Positions 1-8,151 of a stretch of 64,000 nt of DNA are shown here, in pieces. The stretch covers positions 1-64,000 of the forward strand of contig NZ_QIRF01000014.1 in the NCBI RefSeq assembly GCF_003332825.1, given 5' to 3'. The notes under the pieces are model-generated. The model ran no database searches and was not told the DNA's origin. It was given only the letters and a program-made list of their open reading frames with translations. This DNA is from Dyella sp. C9 (GTDB lineage Bacteria; Pseudomonadota; Gammaproteobacteria; Xanthomonadales; Rhodanobacteraceae). Positions within the stretch are counted from its first letter, which is position 1. The number at the start of each line of letters is the position of its first letter. Position numbers and translations under genes: made by a program.

Positions 1-47
1 GACCACGCGTAAGATCGTCGGCAGCGTCAGATGGTTATAAGAGACAG
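1..47. other. Illumina Nextera adapter (assembly artefact)
   Basis: Bases 15-28 match the Nextera i5-side adapter segment TCGTCGGCAGCGTC exactly. Bases 29-47 are the 19-bp Tn5 mosaic end ending in TATAAGAGACAG, with two neighbouring bases swapped (TGGT for TGTG). Bases 7-14, GCGTAAGA, match an index I recall as S517/N517, and the preceding CAC fits the end of the i5 flow-cell oligo. This is synthetic sequence left at a contig end. Any reading frame that starts inside it is spurious. Confidence 0.93.
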
Positions 48-191
48 CAACTGGCACCTACAAGTTTCATCGGTGCTTGGTTTTCGACCCCTTTGCACTT
101 TGTCGAAGCGATTATCGCCCTGTGGCTGCTCTTTACCATCGCCTCATTGGTGTTGGCAAAGCTTGGACCTCCGATCTCACGAAAGCCTTAG
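48..191 (+). CDS. C-terminal fragment of an unidentified membrane protein (5' end missing)
   Basis: Directly after the adapter an open frame without a start runs 47 codons to a TAG at 189-191. It contains a convincing transmembrane stretch (FVEAIIALWLLFTIASLVLA), then a short tail ending in PISRKP, which is typical of the last helix and cytoplasmic tail of a polytopic membrane protein. The 5' part lies beyond the contig end. The family cannot be recognised from one helix. A degenerate 24-bp palindrome follows 10 bp after the stop. Confidence 0.5.
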   Translation, partial: QLAPTSFIGAWFSTPLHFVEAIIALWLLFTIASLVLAKLGPPISRKP

Positions 192-201
192 GATTGGAAG
201 C

Positions 202-225
202 GCCCGCTTCCGGCCCCGAGCAGAC
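202..225. repeat. degenerate 24-bp palindrome, copy 1
   Basis: By eye 19 of 24 positions match the window consensus (left arm GTCCGCTTC, right arm GAAGCGGAC, 6-bp centre). It lies 10 bp after the stop of the truncated membrane-protein gene, the same placement as most other copies at 5.7-11.7 kb. Confidence 0.5.
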
Positions 226-364
226 CTACTGGTCATTTGGTCAAGGTTCGGGGTGGCCTAATGCTGTTCGCAGCCAAGCCGTGAAGGCCGCCGCCCAAGC
301 GGGACTCCCGACCTTGCGCGCCGACGTCCGCTCGCGCCTCATCGGGGTTCCGGTCCGCGTGGGG

Positions 365-2059
365 CTACTCCTCCCAGATGACGCGCTGGCCAAGCGCTGC
401 CCATTGCTCGGCGAGCGGCGTGTAGCGCCGCTCGATTTCGCTACGCCGGATCTTCAGGGTGGGCGTCAGCAGCGCGTTCTCGGTGGTCCAGTCGTCCTTG
501 ACCACTGCAAGGAACTGCAATCGTTCGTGCGCGGATGCGGCGGCATTGGCGCGTTCACGGAGCTCGTCGAATTCGCGGGCCAAGGTCGCGCGATCCAGGC
601 GTCCCGCCGCCATGGCTTCGCGGGTTTCGGCCGAAGGCATCAGCAGGGCGAAGGGCATGACCAAGCCCGCGCCGGCCACGCACACGGCCTCGATTCGCGG
701 GTGCGTGGAGAGCGCCTGCTCGATCGGTGCGGGCGTGACATATTCGCCCTTGAGCGTCTTGAAGGCATCCTTCACGCGGCCCGTGAGCCGCAGGAACCCA
801 TCCGCGTCGATCTCGCCACAGTCGCCGGTGCGGAAATAGCCATCGTTTGTCGTCTGTCGGGCGGTTAGCTCAGGGTCCTTGTAGTAACCCAGCATCTGCG
901 TCGGGCTTTTCACCTCGATTTCGCCGGCAGCGCCGATGCGCGCCATGACGCCGGCTTGTGGTCGCCCGACGCTTCCATAGCGCTGGCGATCGGGCAGGTT
1001 GGTATGCGAGATGGCGAAGTTTTCCGTCATGCCATAGACATCGAGAAGTTCCAATCCAAGGTTGCGATACCAGCGCATGAGCGTTACCGGAAGCGGGGCG
1101 GAGGCCGTGAAGGCCACCCGCACCTGGTCAAGACCGAGTTCGCGCAGGATCTTCTGCTTGATGAGCATGCCAAGAAGGGGGAGTGGGAACAGCATCCGCT
1201 GTTTCGCAGGCGAGATCTTTTCATTGACGGACAGATGGAACTTCGTCCATAGCCGCGGCACGGAGAAGAACACTGTTGGCCGTGCACGCTTGAGGTCGTC
1301 GACGAAGGTGGTCAGCGAATCGGCAAAAAACACGCGATAGCCGAACGCCAGCGAAGCGACCTCTACCGAGGCGCGTTCCGCGGCGTGGGCGAGCGGAAGA
1401 TAGGAGAAGCCACGTGCGGTGTTGCGCGTATCCCAATGGCCGCTGCGCAGCATCGCGAGATAGGCTGCGGCGATGCCGCCATGGGAAAGCACCACGCCTT
1501 TGGGCTGGCCGGTGGTGCCCGAGGTGTAGATGATGGTGACGGGTTCATCGTGACCTGGCGCGTGCACGTTCGCGAGTGGCGCGTGCCGTTTGATCACATC
1601 GTTCCATTGGGGGATGTCCTGGCGCGGCGACAGCGGTAGCGCCAGCAGTGGCAGGTCGGAAGGCAGGTGTTCGCGGATGTTCGTCCAGTTGTCGTTGATG
1701 CCGTCGAGCTTGCCGATCAACAGCAGCCGGGCCTCGCTATGCCTCAGCACGAACTGCACCGATTGTGCGCTGAACGCGGGGTACAGCGGCACGCTGACCA
1801 TGCCGGCCATCATGATGGCCAGGTCCGCGATGATCCAATGCGCGCTGTTGCGACCGAGCAGCGCAATGCGGGTCCCCGCCGGCAATCCCTGCGAGATGAG
1901 ATGGGCTGCCATGCGACGAGCCTGGTCACCAACCTCGCCCCAGGAGTAATGGACGACCGTCCCGTCGGGGTAGGGTTGCGTCAGGTAGATATCGTCGCGC
2001 TGCTCTTGCTCCCACTTGAGGAAGCGATCGAGGATGGTTTCAGCGGCTGGGTTCTCCAT
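365..2059 (-). CDS. AMP-dependent synthetase / long-chain acyl-CoA synthetase-like
   Basis: A 564-residue ANL-superfamily adenylate-forming enzyme, expected to activate a carboxylic acid to acyl-AMP and then acyl-CoA. Visible motifs are the P-loop YTSGTTGQPKG (residues 178-188), YGMTEN, the YFRTGDCGEID aspartate motif, the hinge GRVKDAFKTLKGE and a C-terminal TLKIRR lysine that fits the A10 catalytic lysine. The layout resembles FadD15-type long-chain fatty-acid ligases, so a fatty acid is the likely substrate, but specificity cannot be read. An AAGGGA site lies about 9 bp before the ATG. It is a single-gene unit, convergent with the fragment at 48-191. Confidence 0.85.
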   Translation of the reverse strand: MENPAAETILDRFLKWEQEQRDDIYLTQPYPDGTVVHYSWGEVGDQARRMAAHLISQGLPAGTRIALLGRNSAHWIIADLAIMMAGMVSVPLYPAFSAQSVQFVLRHSEARLLLIGKLDGINDNWTNIREHLPSDLPLLALPLSPRQDIPQWNDVIKRHAPLANVHAPGHDEPVTIIYTSGTTGQPKGVVLSHGGIAAAYLAMLRSGHWDTRNTARGFSYLPLAHAAERASVEVASLAFGYRVFFADSLTTFVDDLKRARPTVFFSVPRLWTKFHLSVNEKISPAKQRMLFPLPLLGMLIKQKILRELGLDQVRVAFTASAPLPVTLMRWYRNLGLELLDVYGMTENFAISHTNLPDRQRYGSVGRPQAGVMARIGAAGEIEVKSPTQMLGYYKDPELTARQTTNDGYFRTGDCGEIDADGFLRLTGRVKDAFKTLKGEYVTPAPIEQALSTHPRIEAVCVAGAGLVMPFALLMPSAETREAMAAGRLDRATLAREFDELRERANAAASAHERLQFLAVVKDDWTTENALLTPTLKIRRSEIERRYTPLAEQWAALGQRVIWEE

Positions 2060-2790
2060 GGGTCACCGTCCCTTGGTTGTATGAAGAATCTTTTGCAACA
2101 TGCTTTGTGTTATCGCGGAGAGCTCACCGCTCAAGCGGTGGACTTTCACCCTGGCCGCGCTCGCTGGATTGGTCCCATTCCAGCCGGCGGGCGTTGAAGC
2201 CGCACAAGCCCGTGTGAGCCAGGCCCTTGCGTCGAACGCAGGCCATGCGCAATCACTCACCGTGTTGTCATCCCCTGGTGCCACCCACCACTCTTCTGGA
2301 CTGCGCGGATTGCGGCACCGCATTAGGCGACCACGGCTTGCGGCAGGCGTCTATTGACCGGATGGCCGAGGTTCCACGGTCGGCGTGCAACAGGCCGTGT
2401 CTGCTGCCTAGGAGGTAACTGTCCTAGTTATTGGATGCCTTGCATCTGCGGATAGCCCATGGAGGAGGACGGAGGTCATGGGATTCAACCGACTACTTTC
2501 GCGGGCATTTGCAGGCATCGCTTGCTGGAAGACCTCCACGCGGGAGGCGTTGTATTTGCACCGTTGCCCATGGGCACATGTCGGACATGCGATATACCAA
2601 GCAGGTAAACTGGCAACGCTGGGGCGTGGCGAGCAAGTCCGGGCGCAGGGTGCCGCGAAGGCATTGCGGGCTTGCAGGGCGTTATGGCCCATCGCTCCAT
2701 GGGCGTCAGCGTTCACCCGCTGATTGACGTTGAGCGACCAGGCCGCCGTTCGTGAGGCTGGCCTGATCCAGAACTACTACGAGGCACGAC
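2060..2790. other. intergenic, no confident gene
   Basis: About 730 bp between the divergently transcribed synthetase and the NAD(P)-binding protein. Frames here are short, mutually overlapping and without family motifs. The only one with a good ribosome-binding site (GGAGGACGGAGG before ATG 2478) would encode 81 residues to 2723 of arginine/alanine-rich sequence that I do not recognise; I treat it as unproven. The interval presumably also holds the promoters of both flanking genes, but no clear -35/-10 pair stands out. Confidence 0.4.
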
Positions 2791-3459
2791 ATGGGCTTTC
2801 GCATCCTGATCGCAGGAGGTACCGGGCAAGTGGGGTCGGCCTTGGTCCGGGCGCTGCTGGCCTGCAACGCGTGCACGGAGATTGTGCTGGTGAATCGACG
2901 GACCGGCGCCCTCGTCGACGATGCGCGATTGCGCCAGGTGGTCATGGATACCGGCAGCGCCAGCTTTGCCGGTGACGTCGAGGCGCTCGCCCATGCATTG
3001 CGTGCGCAGGGCGATGCGCTCTATGCCGCCTCGTGCATTGGCATAGGCAAGGGCAGCCAGCAATGGAGCGTTGAGGACATGCGGAAGCTGGAGATCGGAG
3101 TGGTCGGCGCATTTGCACGGGGCTGCAAGGCGGCAGGCGTGGAAGTCTTTGGTCTGCTTTCAGCGGCCGGAAGCAGCGCCACCAGCCGCATCCGTTATGC
3201 GCGCATCATGGGCGAGAAAGAGGATGCCGTGCGCAGCGTCGGCTTCAGGCGCCTGGCCATTCTTCGCCCGGGCATCATTGCCGGCAATGTGCACACGCCA
3301 GGCTTTCTTGCCTTGGTGGGGCGCCTTGTTCCGGGGTCGTTCGGCACGATCGATCAGGACGACATCGGCCGGGCCTTTGTCGGCGAGTTTCTCCATGGGC
3401 AAGACGGCACGACGGTTCTGGAGAATGCCGCCATAAGGCGACGGTCGCGCGCGCTGTAG
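2791..3459 (+). CDS. NAD(P)-binding Rossmann-fold protein (atypical SDR, HTATIP2-like)
   Basis: A 222-residue protein that begins with a Rossmann beta-alpha-beta unit carrying GGTGQVG (residues 9-15), the dinucleotide-binding motif of atypical short-chain dehydrogenases / NmrA-like proteins. Mid-protein segments (GLLSAAGSS, YARIMGEKE, LRPGIIAG) follow the HTATIP2/YbjT-type pattern in which the tyrosine-lysine pair is replaced by YxxxxxxxE/K variants. The substrate is unknown. GAGG lies 6 bp before the ATG. It is convergent with the DHFR-like gene; no operon partners. Confidence 0.75.
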   Translation: MGFRILIAGGTGQVGSALVRALLACNACTEIVLVNRRTGALVDDARLRQVVMDTGSASFAGDVEALAHALRAQGDALYAASCIGIGKGSQQWSVEDMRKLEIGVVGAFARGCKAAGVEVFGLLSAAGSSATSRIRYARIMGEKEDAVRSVGFRRLAILRPGIIAGNVHTPGFLALVGRLVPGSFGTIDQDDIGRAFVGEFLHGQDGTTVLENAAIRRRSRAL

Positions 3460-3651
3460 GGCGCAATAGCGGGGTAGGTCGGGGGGATGGAATCCGTCGC
3501 CGCCATGACGGCTGCGTCGGTGGTGCGGAGCAGGGCATCTCTGGCGCATCGGTGGTGCTTGCGGGAAAACGGTTGATGGTGGTCGCGCCTCCGGAGGCGG
3601 TGTCGTTGGTCTGCTTCATTCGCTCCCCAAGCCACGCCATCGTAGGCTTGG

Positions 3652-4257
3652 TCAGGTCGGCCGATAGATCTGGGCCAGCGCGCCGAGCGGGAAGGGCCTG
3701 GAGTCCACCAGCGTGAGTGGCCTTGGCCCGGGGAGATCACTGAAGATGGGCTCGCCTGTCCCCAACGCGATGGGATGAACCATCAAGACGTATTCATCGA
3801 CCAGGTTCAGCGCGACGAGGCTGCGTGCGAACGACGCGCCACCCAGGGCGATGATCGGCTTGCCGTCCACAGCTTTCAGCCTGGCCATTTCAGGGGCGAG
3901 GTCGCCACTTGCCACCTGGGCCTGTGCCCAGCTTTCGGCGCCCGGTTGAAGCTGCCCGGCCTGGGCCTCGCTGAGCACCTTGGTGGCCGGCTCCAGGATG
4001 GCCTTCCCTTGTTTTGAAAAGACCGCCTTGGGAACCTGGTTCATGGGTGGCGCGAACGCCGTGGTGGCGGTGGGCCAAAAGGGCGCCATGGCCTGGAAGG
4101 AACGGCTGCCCATGACCAGCAGGCCGGCGTTCCGCAACTGGTCCACTTTCCACGCTATGGCCTCCCGGTCGCCGCTGAATATCCAGTTGACGTCGCCCTC
4201 GGGGCCGCTGACAAAACCGTCAAGCGAGATGGACATCAGCAAGATCAACTTTCGCAT
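3652..4257 (-). CDS. dihydrofolate reductase family protein (RibD C-terminal domain)
   Basis: A 201-residue protein beginning MRKLILLMSISLDGFVSG, the hallmark N-terminus of the RibD-C/DHFR-like family (YwjB/YyaP type). Further family segments are the glycine-rich VMGSRSFQ, the central GGASFARSLV and the late DEYVLMVHPIALGTGEPIF motif. These proteins are NADPH-dependent reductases of unknown physiological substrate; they are not the folate enzyme FolA. The start at 4257 is chosen over an upstream in-frame ATG at 4326 because GGAGAG lies just before it and the family N-terminus begins there. Confidence 0.82.
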   Translation of the reverse strand: MRKLILLMSISLDGFVSGPEGDVNWIFSGDREAIAWKVDQLRNAGLLVMGSRSFQAMAPFWPTATTAFAPPMNQVPKAVFSKQGKAILEPATKVLSEAQAGQLQPGAESWAQAQVASGDLAPEMARLKAVDGKPIIALGGASFARSLVALNLVDEYVLMVHPIALGTGEPIFSDLPGPRPLTLVDSRPFPLGALAQIYRPT

Positions 4258-4555
4258 CGCTCTCTCCACGCGCAGGTTCGTCTCGGGATCGTCCTCGATC
4301 CATCGGCCCCGCCGCCTGGCTTTCACCCGACCGAAGGAATGCAGGTTGGCCGGGCGCGCTGCTGTTCCAGGGCCTCAGTATTGCGTCGAACGGATTGCGT
4401 CGAATTCGACACGTCTGCGGGGCTTTCGTCTTGGCCGGCTCCAGCGGTTCGTGGAGGATCGCCACTGTCCAACAGGCAGCCGCGCGGGCACCGGAAAAGC
4501 CTGGGCTGCCGAGCCCGCGCTGGTGTCGGGCAGCACGCTTGTTGGGCCGATGGCG

Positions 4556-5464
4556 TCAGGCGGGACGGAACCAACGATTCGCTACGCCGTAGAAGAGCTC
4601 GTCGATCTCGTCCGCCGAGCATCCCTCCGTGATTTGTTCATAGCGGCGATACAGTTCGCCAAATCCCGTCGAGAGTTTCGCGATTGGCAGATGGCTGCCC
4701 AGCATGCAGCGCGATGGGCCGAAGCACTCGATGGCCGTGCGGATCCATGGCTGTGCGTCGTCCCACGCCCATTGCATGCCAAACACGCATTCGAGCGCAG
4801 ATATGTCCATGCATACGTTGCCGCAGCGGGCCACGCTTGTGATGTCGCATCGCCAGCGCTCGAAACCCGGCCATGTCGTATCGATGGGCCAGCCCATGAC
4901 TGCAATCGTGAAGCCGATGTTCGGATATTGATGGATGACCTCGATCAGGTCGCCCAGCTGGCTGGAGAACACTTCCAGTCCACATTTGAACTGGTGACGC
5001 TCCAGCACGCGCAGCTTCCGTCGCCAGGCGGGGTCCCGCATGAGATCGGGCCGTTTCGCGAAACGCTTCAACGGGTGGCTGTCGTCCCAGACCAGGTGTT
5101 CCCGAACCGCCGTGACGTTTCGCAGGTCTGCGTACCGCTCAAGTGCGGCTTCCAGGGCGGGATCGAGAAAATCGACCTTTGCAACGAGGGCGTGACGCAA
5201 GCCGCCGGCATCCGCGCGTTGCTGTGCCCAGGCCGCCTCCCGCCACGGCTCGTCCGACAGGAATTCATGCCAAACAATGGCATCCACTGGATAGCCATGT
5301 GTATCGGCGAGGTAGTCATCCAGCAGGTATCGCCTGGGCAGGCTGTTGTAGTTGCCAACGAAGGCCTCATAACCGGGGTCGGTCTTTTCGAGGAAACGGT
5401 GGCGGTTCTGCTGGATGTCGTAGAGATGGACATGGGCGTCCACGATTCTGGCGGGTACTGGCAT
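4556..5464 (-). CDS. amidohydrolase-2 family TIM-barrel protein with altered metal site
   Basis: A 302-residue protein of the amidohydrolase-related (PF04909-like) class. The strand-1 metal motif DAHVHLYD (His11, His13) is intact. Later ligand motifs are not: where relatives have a histidine in a VxDHLGxP-type segment, this protein reads FTIAVMGWP (about residues 195-203), and the usual GSDWP near the C-terminus, which supplies an aspartate, reads GSHLP (residues 256-260). The fold is therefore clear, but ordinary metal-dependent hydrolysis is doubtful. GAGGGCGGC precedes the ATG. It stands alone, divergent from the VOC gene. Confidence 0.75.
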   Translation of the reverse strand: MPVPARIVDAHVHLYDIQQNRHRFLEKTDPGYEAFVGNYNSLPRRYLLDDYLADTHGYPVDAIVWHEFLSDEPWREAAWAQQRADAGGLRHALVAKVDFLDPALEAALERYADLRNVTAVREHLVWDDSHPLKRFAKRPDLMRDPAWRRKLRVLERHQFKCGLEVFSSQLGDLIEVIHQYPNIGFTIAVMGWPIDTTWPGFERWRCDITSVARCGNVCMDISALECVFGMQWAWDDAQPWIRTAIECFGPSRCMLGSHLPIAKLSTGFGELYRRYEQITEGCSADEIDELFYGVANRWFRPA

Positions 5465-5600
5465 GAATGCCGCCCTCTTTTTTCCTGCCGAAAGCGTGCA
5501 CCTTAACCCGCCTACGGTCGACGGGCCGCCAAGGGGCCCGGCTGAGACCGTTTCTGCTGGGGAATTGTCGGCTTTCGGTCAAAACGGCCACACTCGCCTA

Positions 5601-5732
5601 CCATGGTGAAGAGCAGTATTGGGCTAACTACCACCCCCCCAAGACGTCCACCGACCGCACCTCGGATGTGGAAGTCCGTACGGTAGTTGATCGCGTCCGC
5701 TGAGGTCTGCTTCCGACGCGAAGCGAACCTTT
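5601..5732. repeat. imperfect ~120-130-bp dispersed repeat, copy A
   Basis: Shares an interrupted alignment with 7514-7630: GGTGAAGAGCAGTAT is identical in both, then come GCACCTCGGATGTGGA (one mismatch), a GTCC block and a right end GGTCTnCTTCCG...ACCTT. The right end contains one of the 24-bp palindromes. It lies just upstream of the VOC gene, as copy B lies just upstream of another small gene. Confidence 0.75.
5705..5728. repeat. degenerate 24-bp palindrome, copy 2
   Basis: About 21 of 24 positions match the consensus (arms GTCTGCTTC and GAAGCGAAC around CGACGC). It forms the right end of dispersed repeat copy A. Confidence 0.65.
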
Positions 5733-5768
5733 TCCGTTTGCGCGCTTAAGTTACAAAAGGAAGAAAAC

Positions 5769-6197
5769 ATGATCGATCACGTCTATATCTCCGTTGCCGA
5801 CATCGACAAGTCGCTGGCGTTCTACTCGGAAGCCCTCAAGCCGCTAGGCTGGAGCTTGTTTGGCAACTACGACTCTGCCTCGGGGCCCGAGAACGTCCCG
5901 GATCTCTATGGCATCGCTGATGCTGCGTATGTCAGCGGGAAGGCCGTCGGATCAAGCGTATGGCTACGGCAGCGCAAGCCCGGCGAGACCGGGCTCTACA
6001 TAGGCATCGTGTGCGATAGCAATGAACTGGTCGACGCCGCGTATGCGGCAGCGATCAAGGCCGGTGGCACCAGCGAAGGCAAGCCAGCCGATCGTACCCA
6101 CTTTGCCCGTGGCTACTACGCAGCCAACGTCGCCGACTTCGATGGCAATCGTATTGAGTTCGTGCACAAAGCGTGGAACCCGAAGCGGCATCCGTAG
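5769..6197 (+). CDS. VOC family protein (glyoxalase/bleomycin-resistance fold)
   Basis: 142 residues. It begins MIDHVYISVADIDKSLAFY, the standard first beta-alpha-beta module of vicinal-oxygen-chelate proteins with the metal-ligand histidine at position 4. It ends ADFDGNRIEFVHK, where the glutamate of the final module sits. Most relatives of this subgroup (single-domain, YSEALKPLGW) are uncharacterised; they may be lyases, dioxygenases or drug-binding proteins. AAGGAAG lies 6 bp before the ATG. It opens the run of same-strand small genes. Confidence 0.82.
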   Translation: MIDHVYISVADIDKSLAFYSEALKPLGWSLFGNYDSASGPENVPDLYGIADAAYVSGKAVGSSVWLRQRKPGETGLYIGIVCDSNELVDAAYAAAIKAGGTSEGKPADRTHFARGYYAANVADFDGNRIEFVHKAWNPKRHP

Positions 6198-6594
6198 CCA
6201 TCATGCACGAGCGGAGCACTTAGATCAGTCGTTGCACCGTTCGAACGGCAAGGACGCTATCGCCCCGGTTCCGCATCTGACTTGCGGCGGATATTCCGGG
6301 CGTGGCGCGGAATGGACGGCTACGGAACGCCTGGATAAGGCTTCGATGTACTGGCCAAGGATGCCATGTCGCTCCGACTGCTTAAGGAATACAAGGCATG
6401 GCAACGCGCGCGCCGGTCCGCCTCGCTCTGTGTTTGTTAAAGAACAAGAGGACATGGCAGGCAATGTGTATCAATGGTGTGACGCGTTGACACGCCCAAT
6501 CACCGGCGGGACGATCGCCGGCGTTTGCCGCGTAAATAGGGTGATTTCGTTCTAACTGAAGCGACACGGCATTCATTAAACCCTGGAGGTTTAC
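6198..6594 (+). other. intergenic, no gene seen
   Basis: About 400 bp between the VOC gene and the secreted-protein gene, visibly more AT-rich toward 6420-6594. It holds a short hairpin, CCGGCG ggacgat CGCCGG, near 6502-6521, and a TTGACA at about 6486 without a convincing -10. No frame has a recognisable product. Confidence 0.4.
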
Positions 6595-7140
6595 ATGAAC
6601 ATCAATCGCAGCTTTCTAGCCGGAACCATTGCACTGCTCGGCATTGCCGCAGCGTTACATCCATCGAATCTCTTAGCCCAGACCAACGCTGACATTGCAA
6701 AGGATGCTTTTCAAACTACGGTTCAAATCAACTTAAACAACTTCAACTACACTGCAGTCACGATACCTAGCGGAAAGCGGTTGGTTGTCCAAAGCGTGAA
6801 TATCGCGGGATTTGCAGCAACAACGGGCGCCTATGTGCAGCCCGTCATTGTTGTAGCTTCGGAGCTTGGCTCGAATGGCTACAATTACGACTATTTTGCC
6901 CCGCAACCATCCACGGATCCGACGGAATTTTATGGGGCCTATCCAACCACCATTTATGGGGATGCGTTGATGATAGGGCCGGCGTTTTCGGGCTACACGC
7001 CTAATTCCATGGCACTTGGCGTGGAGATCAGCGGGTATCTCGTCGATGTCCCCAAGACAGCTGCCTCGGCGATCGCCAGCCAGGCGGACCAGAGCCCTGA
7101 CCTGAAGCAGCTTGGAAACCGCAGTGCCGCTACTCACTGA
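6595..7140 (+). CDS. secreted protein of unknown function
   Basis: 181 residues with a strong RBS (TGGAGG, 6 bp from the ATG) and a clear Sec signal peptide (positive MNINR, hydrophobic FLAGTIALLGIAAAL, likely cleavage after LLAQ near residue 29). The mature part is rich in N, Y, T and beta-formers (TVQINLNNFNYTAVTIPSGKR), suggesting a small beta-sandwich in the periplasm or outside the cell. I do not recognise the family. Base composition is lower in GC than the core genes further along, consistent with acquired DNA. Confidence 0.65.
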   Translation: MNINRSFLAGTIALLGIAAALHPSNLLAQTNADIAKDAFQTTVQINLNNFNYTAVTIPSGKRLVVQSVNIAGFAATTGAYVQPVIVVASELGSNGYNYDYFAPQPSTDPTEFYGAYPTTIYGDALMIGPAFSGYTPNSMALGVEISGYLVDVPKTAASAIASQADQSPDLKQLGNRSAATH

Positions 7141-7513
7141 GTATTGAATATTCAACCAAGCGGCGCACTGTTGGCGGAAGGTGCAGCGAATCAGGCTTCG
7201 CTCCATGAAGAGCAGACGGGAACGCAGGGTGCCCCATGCACCCTGCTCGACGCTATCCGCCCCGGTAGTGGACAAATTTGAACACAGGGCTACTTGACCT
7301 TGTCCTCGTATCTACGCCACGCCAGTGCTGATCACGATCGAGCTGCGTGCTTATTCCCGTTATGCGTGAATATGCCGCTGTATGGTCTCCCCGATCGCGG
7401 GGTGGCGAAAATTCGCAGGGAGTTGGTACCGAGCTGCTCCAATCCGGCTGAAGGGCGTCGGGCAGAGGGCGGGATAACGGGCAAAGGAGGGGGCACTGGT
7501 CCGTGGAAACCCG

Positions 7514-7630
7514 CCACGGTGAAGAGCAGTATGGAGTGAACTGCTGCCAGCCCCGATCGCACCTTGGATGTGGACGTCCATTGGGGGATTCGCGTTCGCG
7601 ATGGTCTTCTTCCGCCCCAGGGGGGACCTT
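7514..7630. repeat. imperfect ~120-130-bp dispersed repeat, copy B
   Basis: Partner of 5601-5732. Conserved blocks occur in the same order and orientation: GGTGAAGAGCAGTAT, GCACCTTGGATGTGGA, GTCC, then GGTCTTCTTCCG...GGACCTT. Between blocks the copies differ by substitutions and small gaps. It ends about 40 bp upstream of the next small gene. Confidence 0.75.
7604..7627. repeat. degenerate 24-bp palindrome, copy 3
   Basis: About 17 of 24 positions match the consensus; the right arm is eroded to a G-run. It is the right end of dispersed repeat copy B. Confidence 0.45.
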
Positions 7631-7671
7631 ACGTGTGATGATTTTTATAGTCCGGTTCCAGGGAGTGGTGC

Positions 7672-7809
7672 GTGCGATTCAAAAGGATTATGGCTTTTGC
7701 GCGCTTGCTGGTCGTCACGCTGCTCGCGGTAGAGGGAGGACTGTATGACCTACTGCGAACCAATCCCGATTCTTGGGTAATTCGTGGGCGTTGGCTGTCG
7801 AGCGTTTAG
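7672..7809 (+). CDS. small membrane protein, or 5' half of a frameshifted 4-helix membrane protein
   Basis: 45 codons from GTG 7672, preceded by AGGGAG at 6-bp spacing and by an in-frame stop at 7648. The peptide begins with basic residues followed by one hydrophobic segment (MAFARLLVVTLLAVEGGLYDLL). Its TAG (7807-7809) sits 2 bp before the ATG at 7812 of the next frame, which encodes three more hydrophobic helices. This is either translational coupling of two small genes or one gene broken by a single-base shift. The product is unrecognised. Confidence 0.4.
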   Translation: MRFKRIMAFARLLVVTLLAVEGGLYDLLRTNPDSWVIRGRWLSSV

Positions 7810-7811
7810 AG

Positions 7812-8087
7812 ATGGCGCCAATCGTAGCCAGAGCTGTCGTTGTCTGCCTGATATCCATTGGGTTTATTTGGCCGATCCGACAGAATGTCCTGGTGCGAGG
7901 GATTCTCTACGTCATCATCTTCGAGTTCTTGCAAGCCATGCCTTTGTTGATTCCTGACCCCGGGATGGCAGGTCCGGCTGGATCCTCTCCTCGCGTTAAC
8001 CTAGTCTTGATTCCTGCATACACGCTGGGCGTTTGGATTTTCCGTATCGCCGTGGGCAAGTCACGCTTGCGCTTGGCCAGGAGTTGA
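7812..8087 (+). CDS. small polytopic membrane protein of unknown function
   Basis: 91 residues from ATG 7812 with three predicted hydrophobic segments (about residues 5-20, 26-45 and 58-80), separated by a proline/glycine-rich loop (PDPGMAGPAGSSP), and a basic tail. The same frame is open back to a TTG at 7773, whose codons overlap the end of the previous ORF in another frame. That overlap is what one expects if the two were once a single reading frame. A degenerate palindrome begins 3 bp after the stop. Confidence 0.5.
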   Translation: MAPIVARAVVVCLISIGFIWPIRQNVLVRGILYVIIFEFLQAMPLLIPDPGMAGPAGSSPRVNLVLIPAYTLGVWIFRIAVGKSRLRLARS

Positions 8088-8089
8088 GT

Positions 8090-8112
8090 GCTCGCTTCCT
8101 GCCGGGGCGGAC
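8090..8112. repeat. degenerate palindrome, copy 4
   Basis: A 23-bp variant (CTCGCTTCC ... GGCGGAC) with a one-base deletion relative to the consensus, 3 bp after the stop of the small membrane-protein gene. Confidence 0.45.
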
Positions 8113-8151
8113 GGTTCAATTCTTGGATACCTCCTTGGCGGAAGGACACAG

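Larger units (their letters stand above)
7141..7671 (+). other. intergenic, contains dispersed repeat copy B
   Basis: About 530 bp. Apart from the repeat at 7514-7630, only short random frames are present. The interval ends with AGGGAG just before the GTG at 7672. Confidence 0.4.

Noticed and set aside
31..261. Open frame starting at ATG 31
   Set aside because: The start codon lies in the sequencing adapter.
2478..2723. 81-codon frame with a strong ribosome-binding site
   Set aside because: RBS is good, but the product is arginine/alanine-rich without family features and overlaps equally long frames in other phases; left as unproven.
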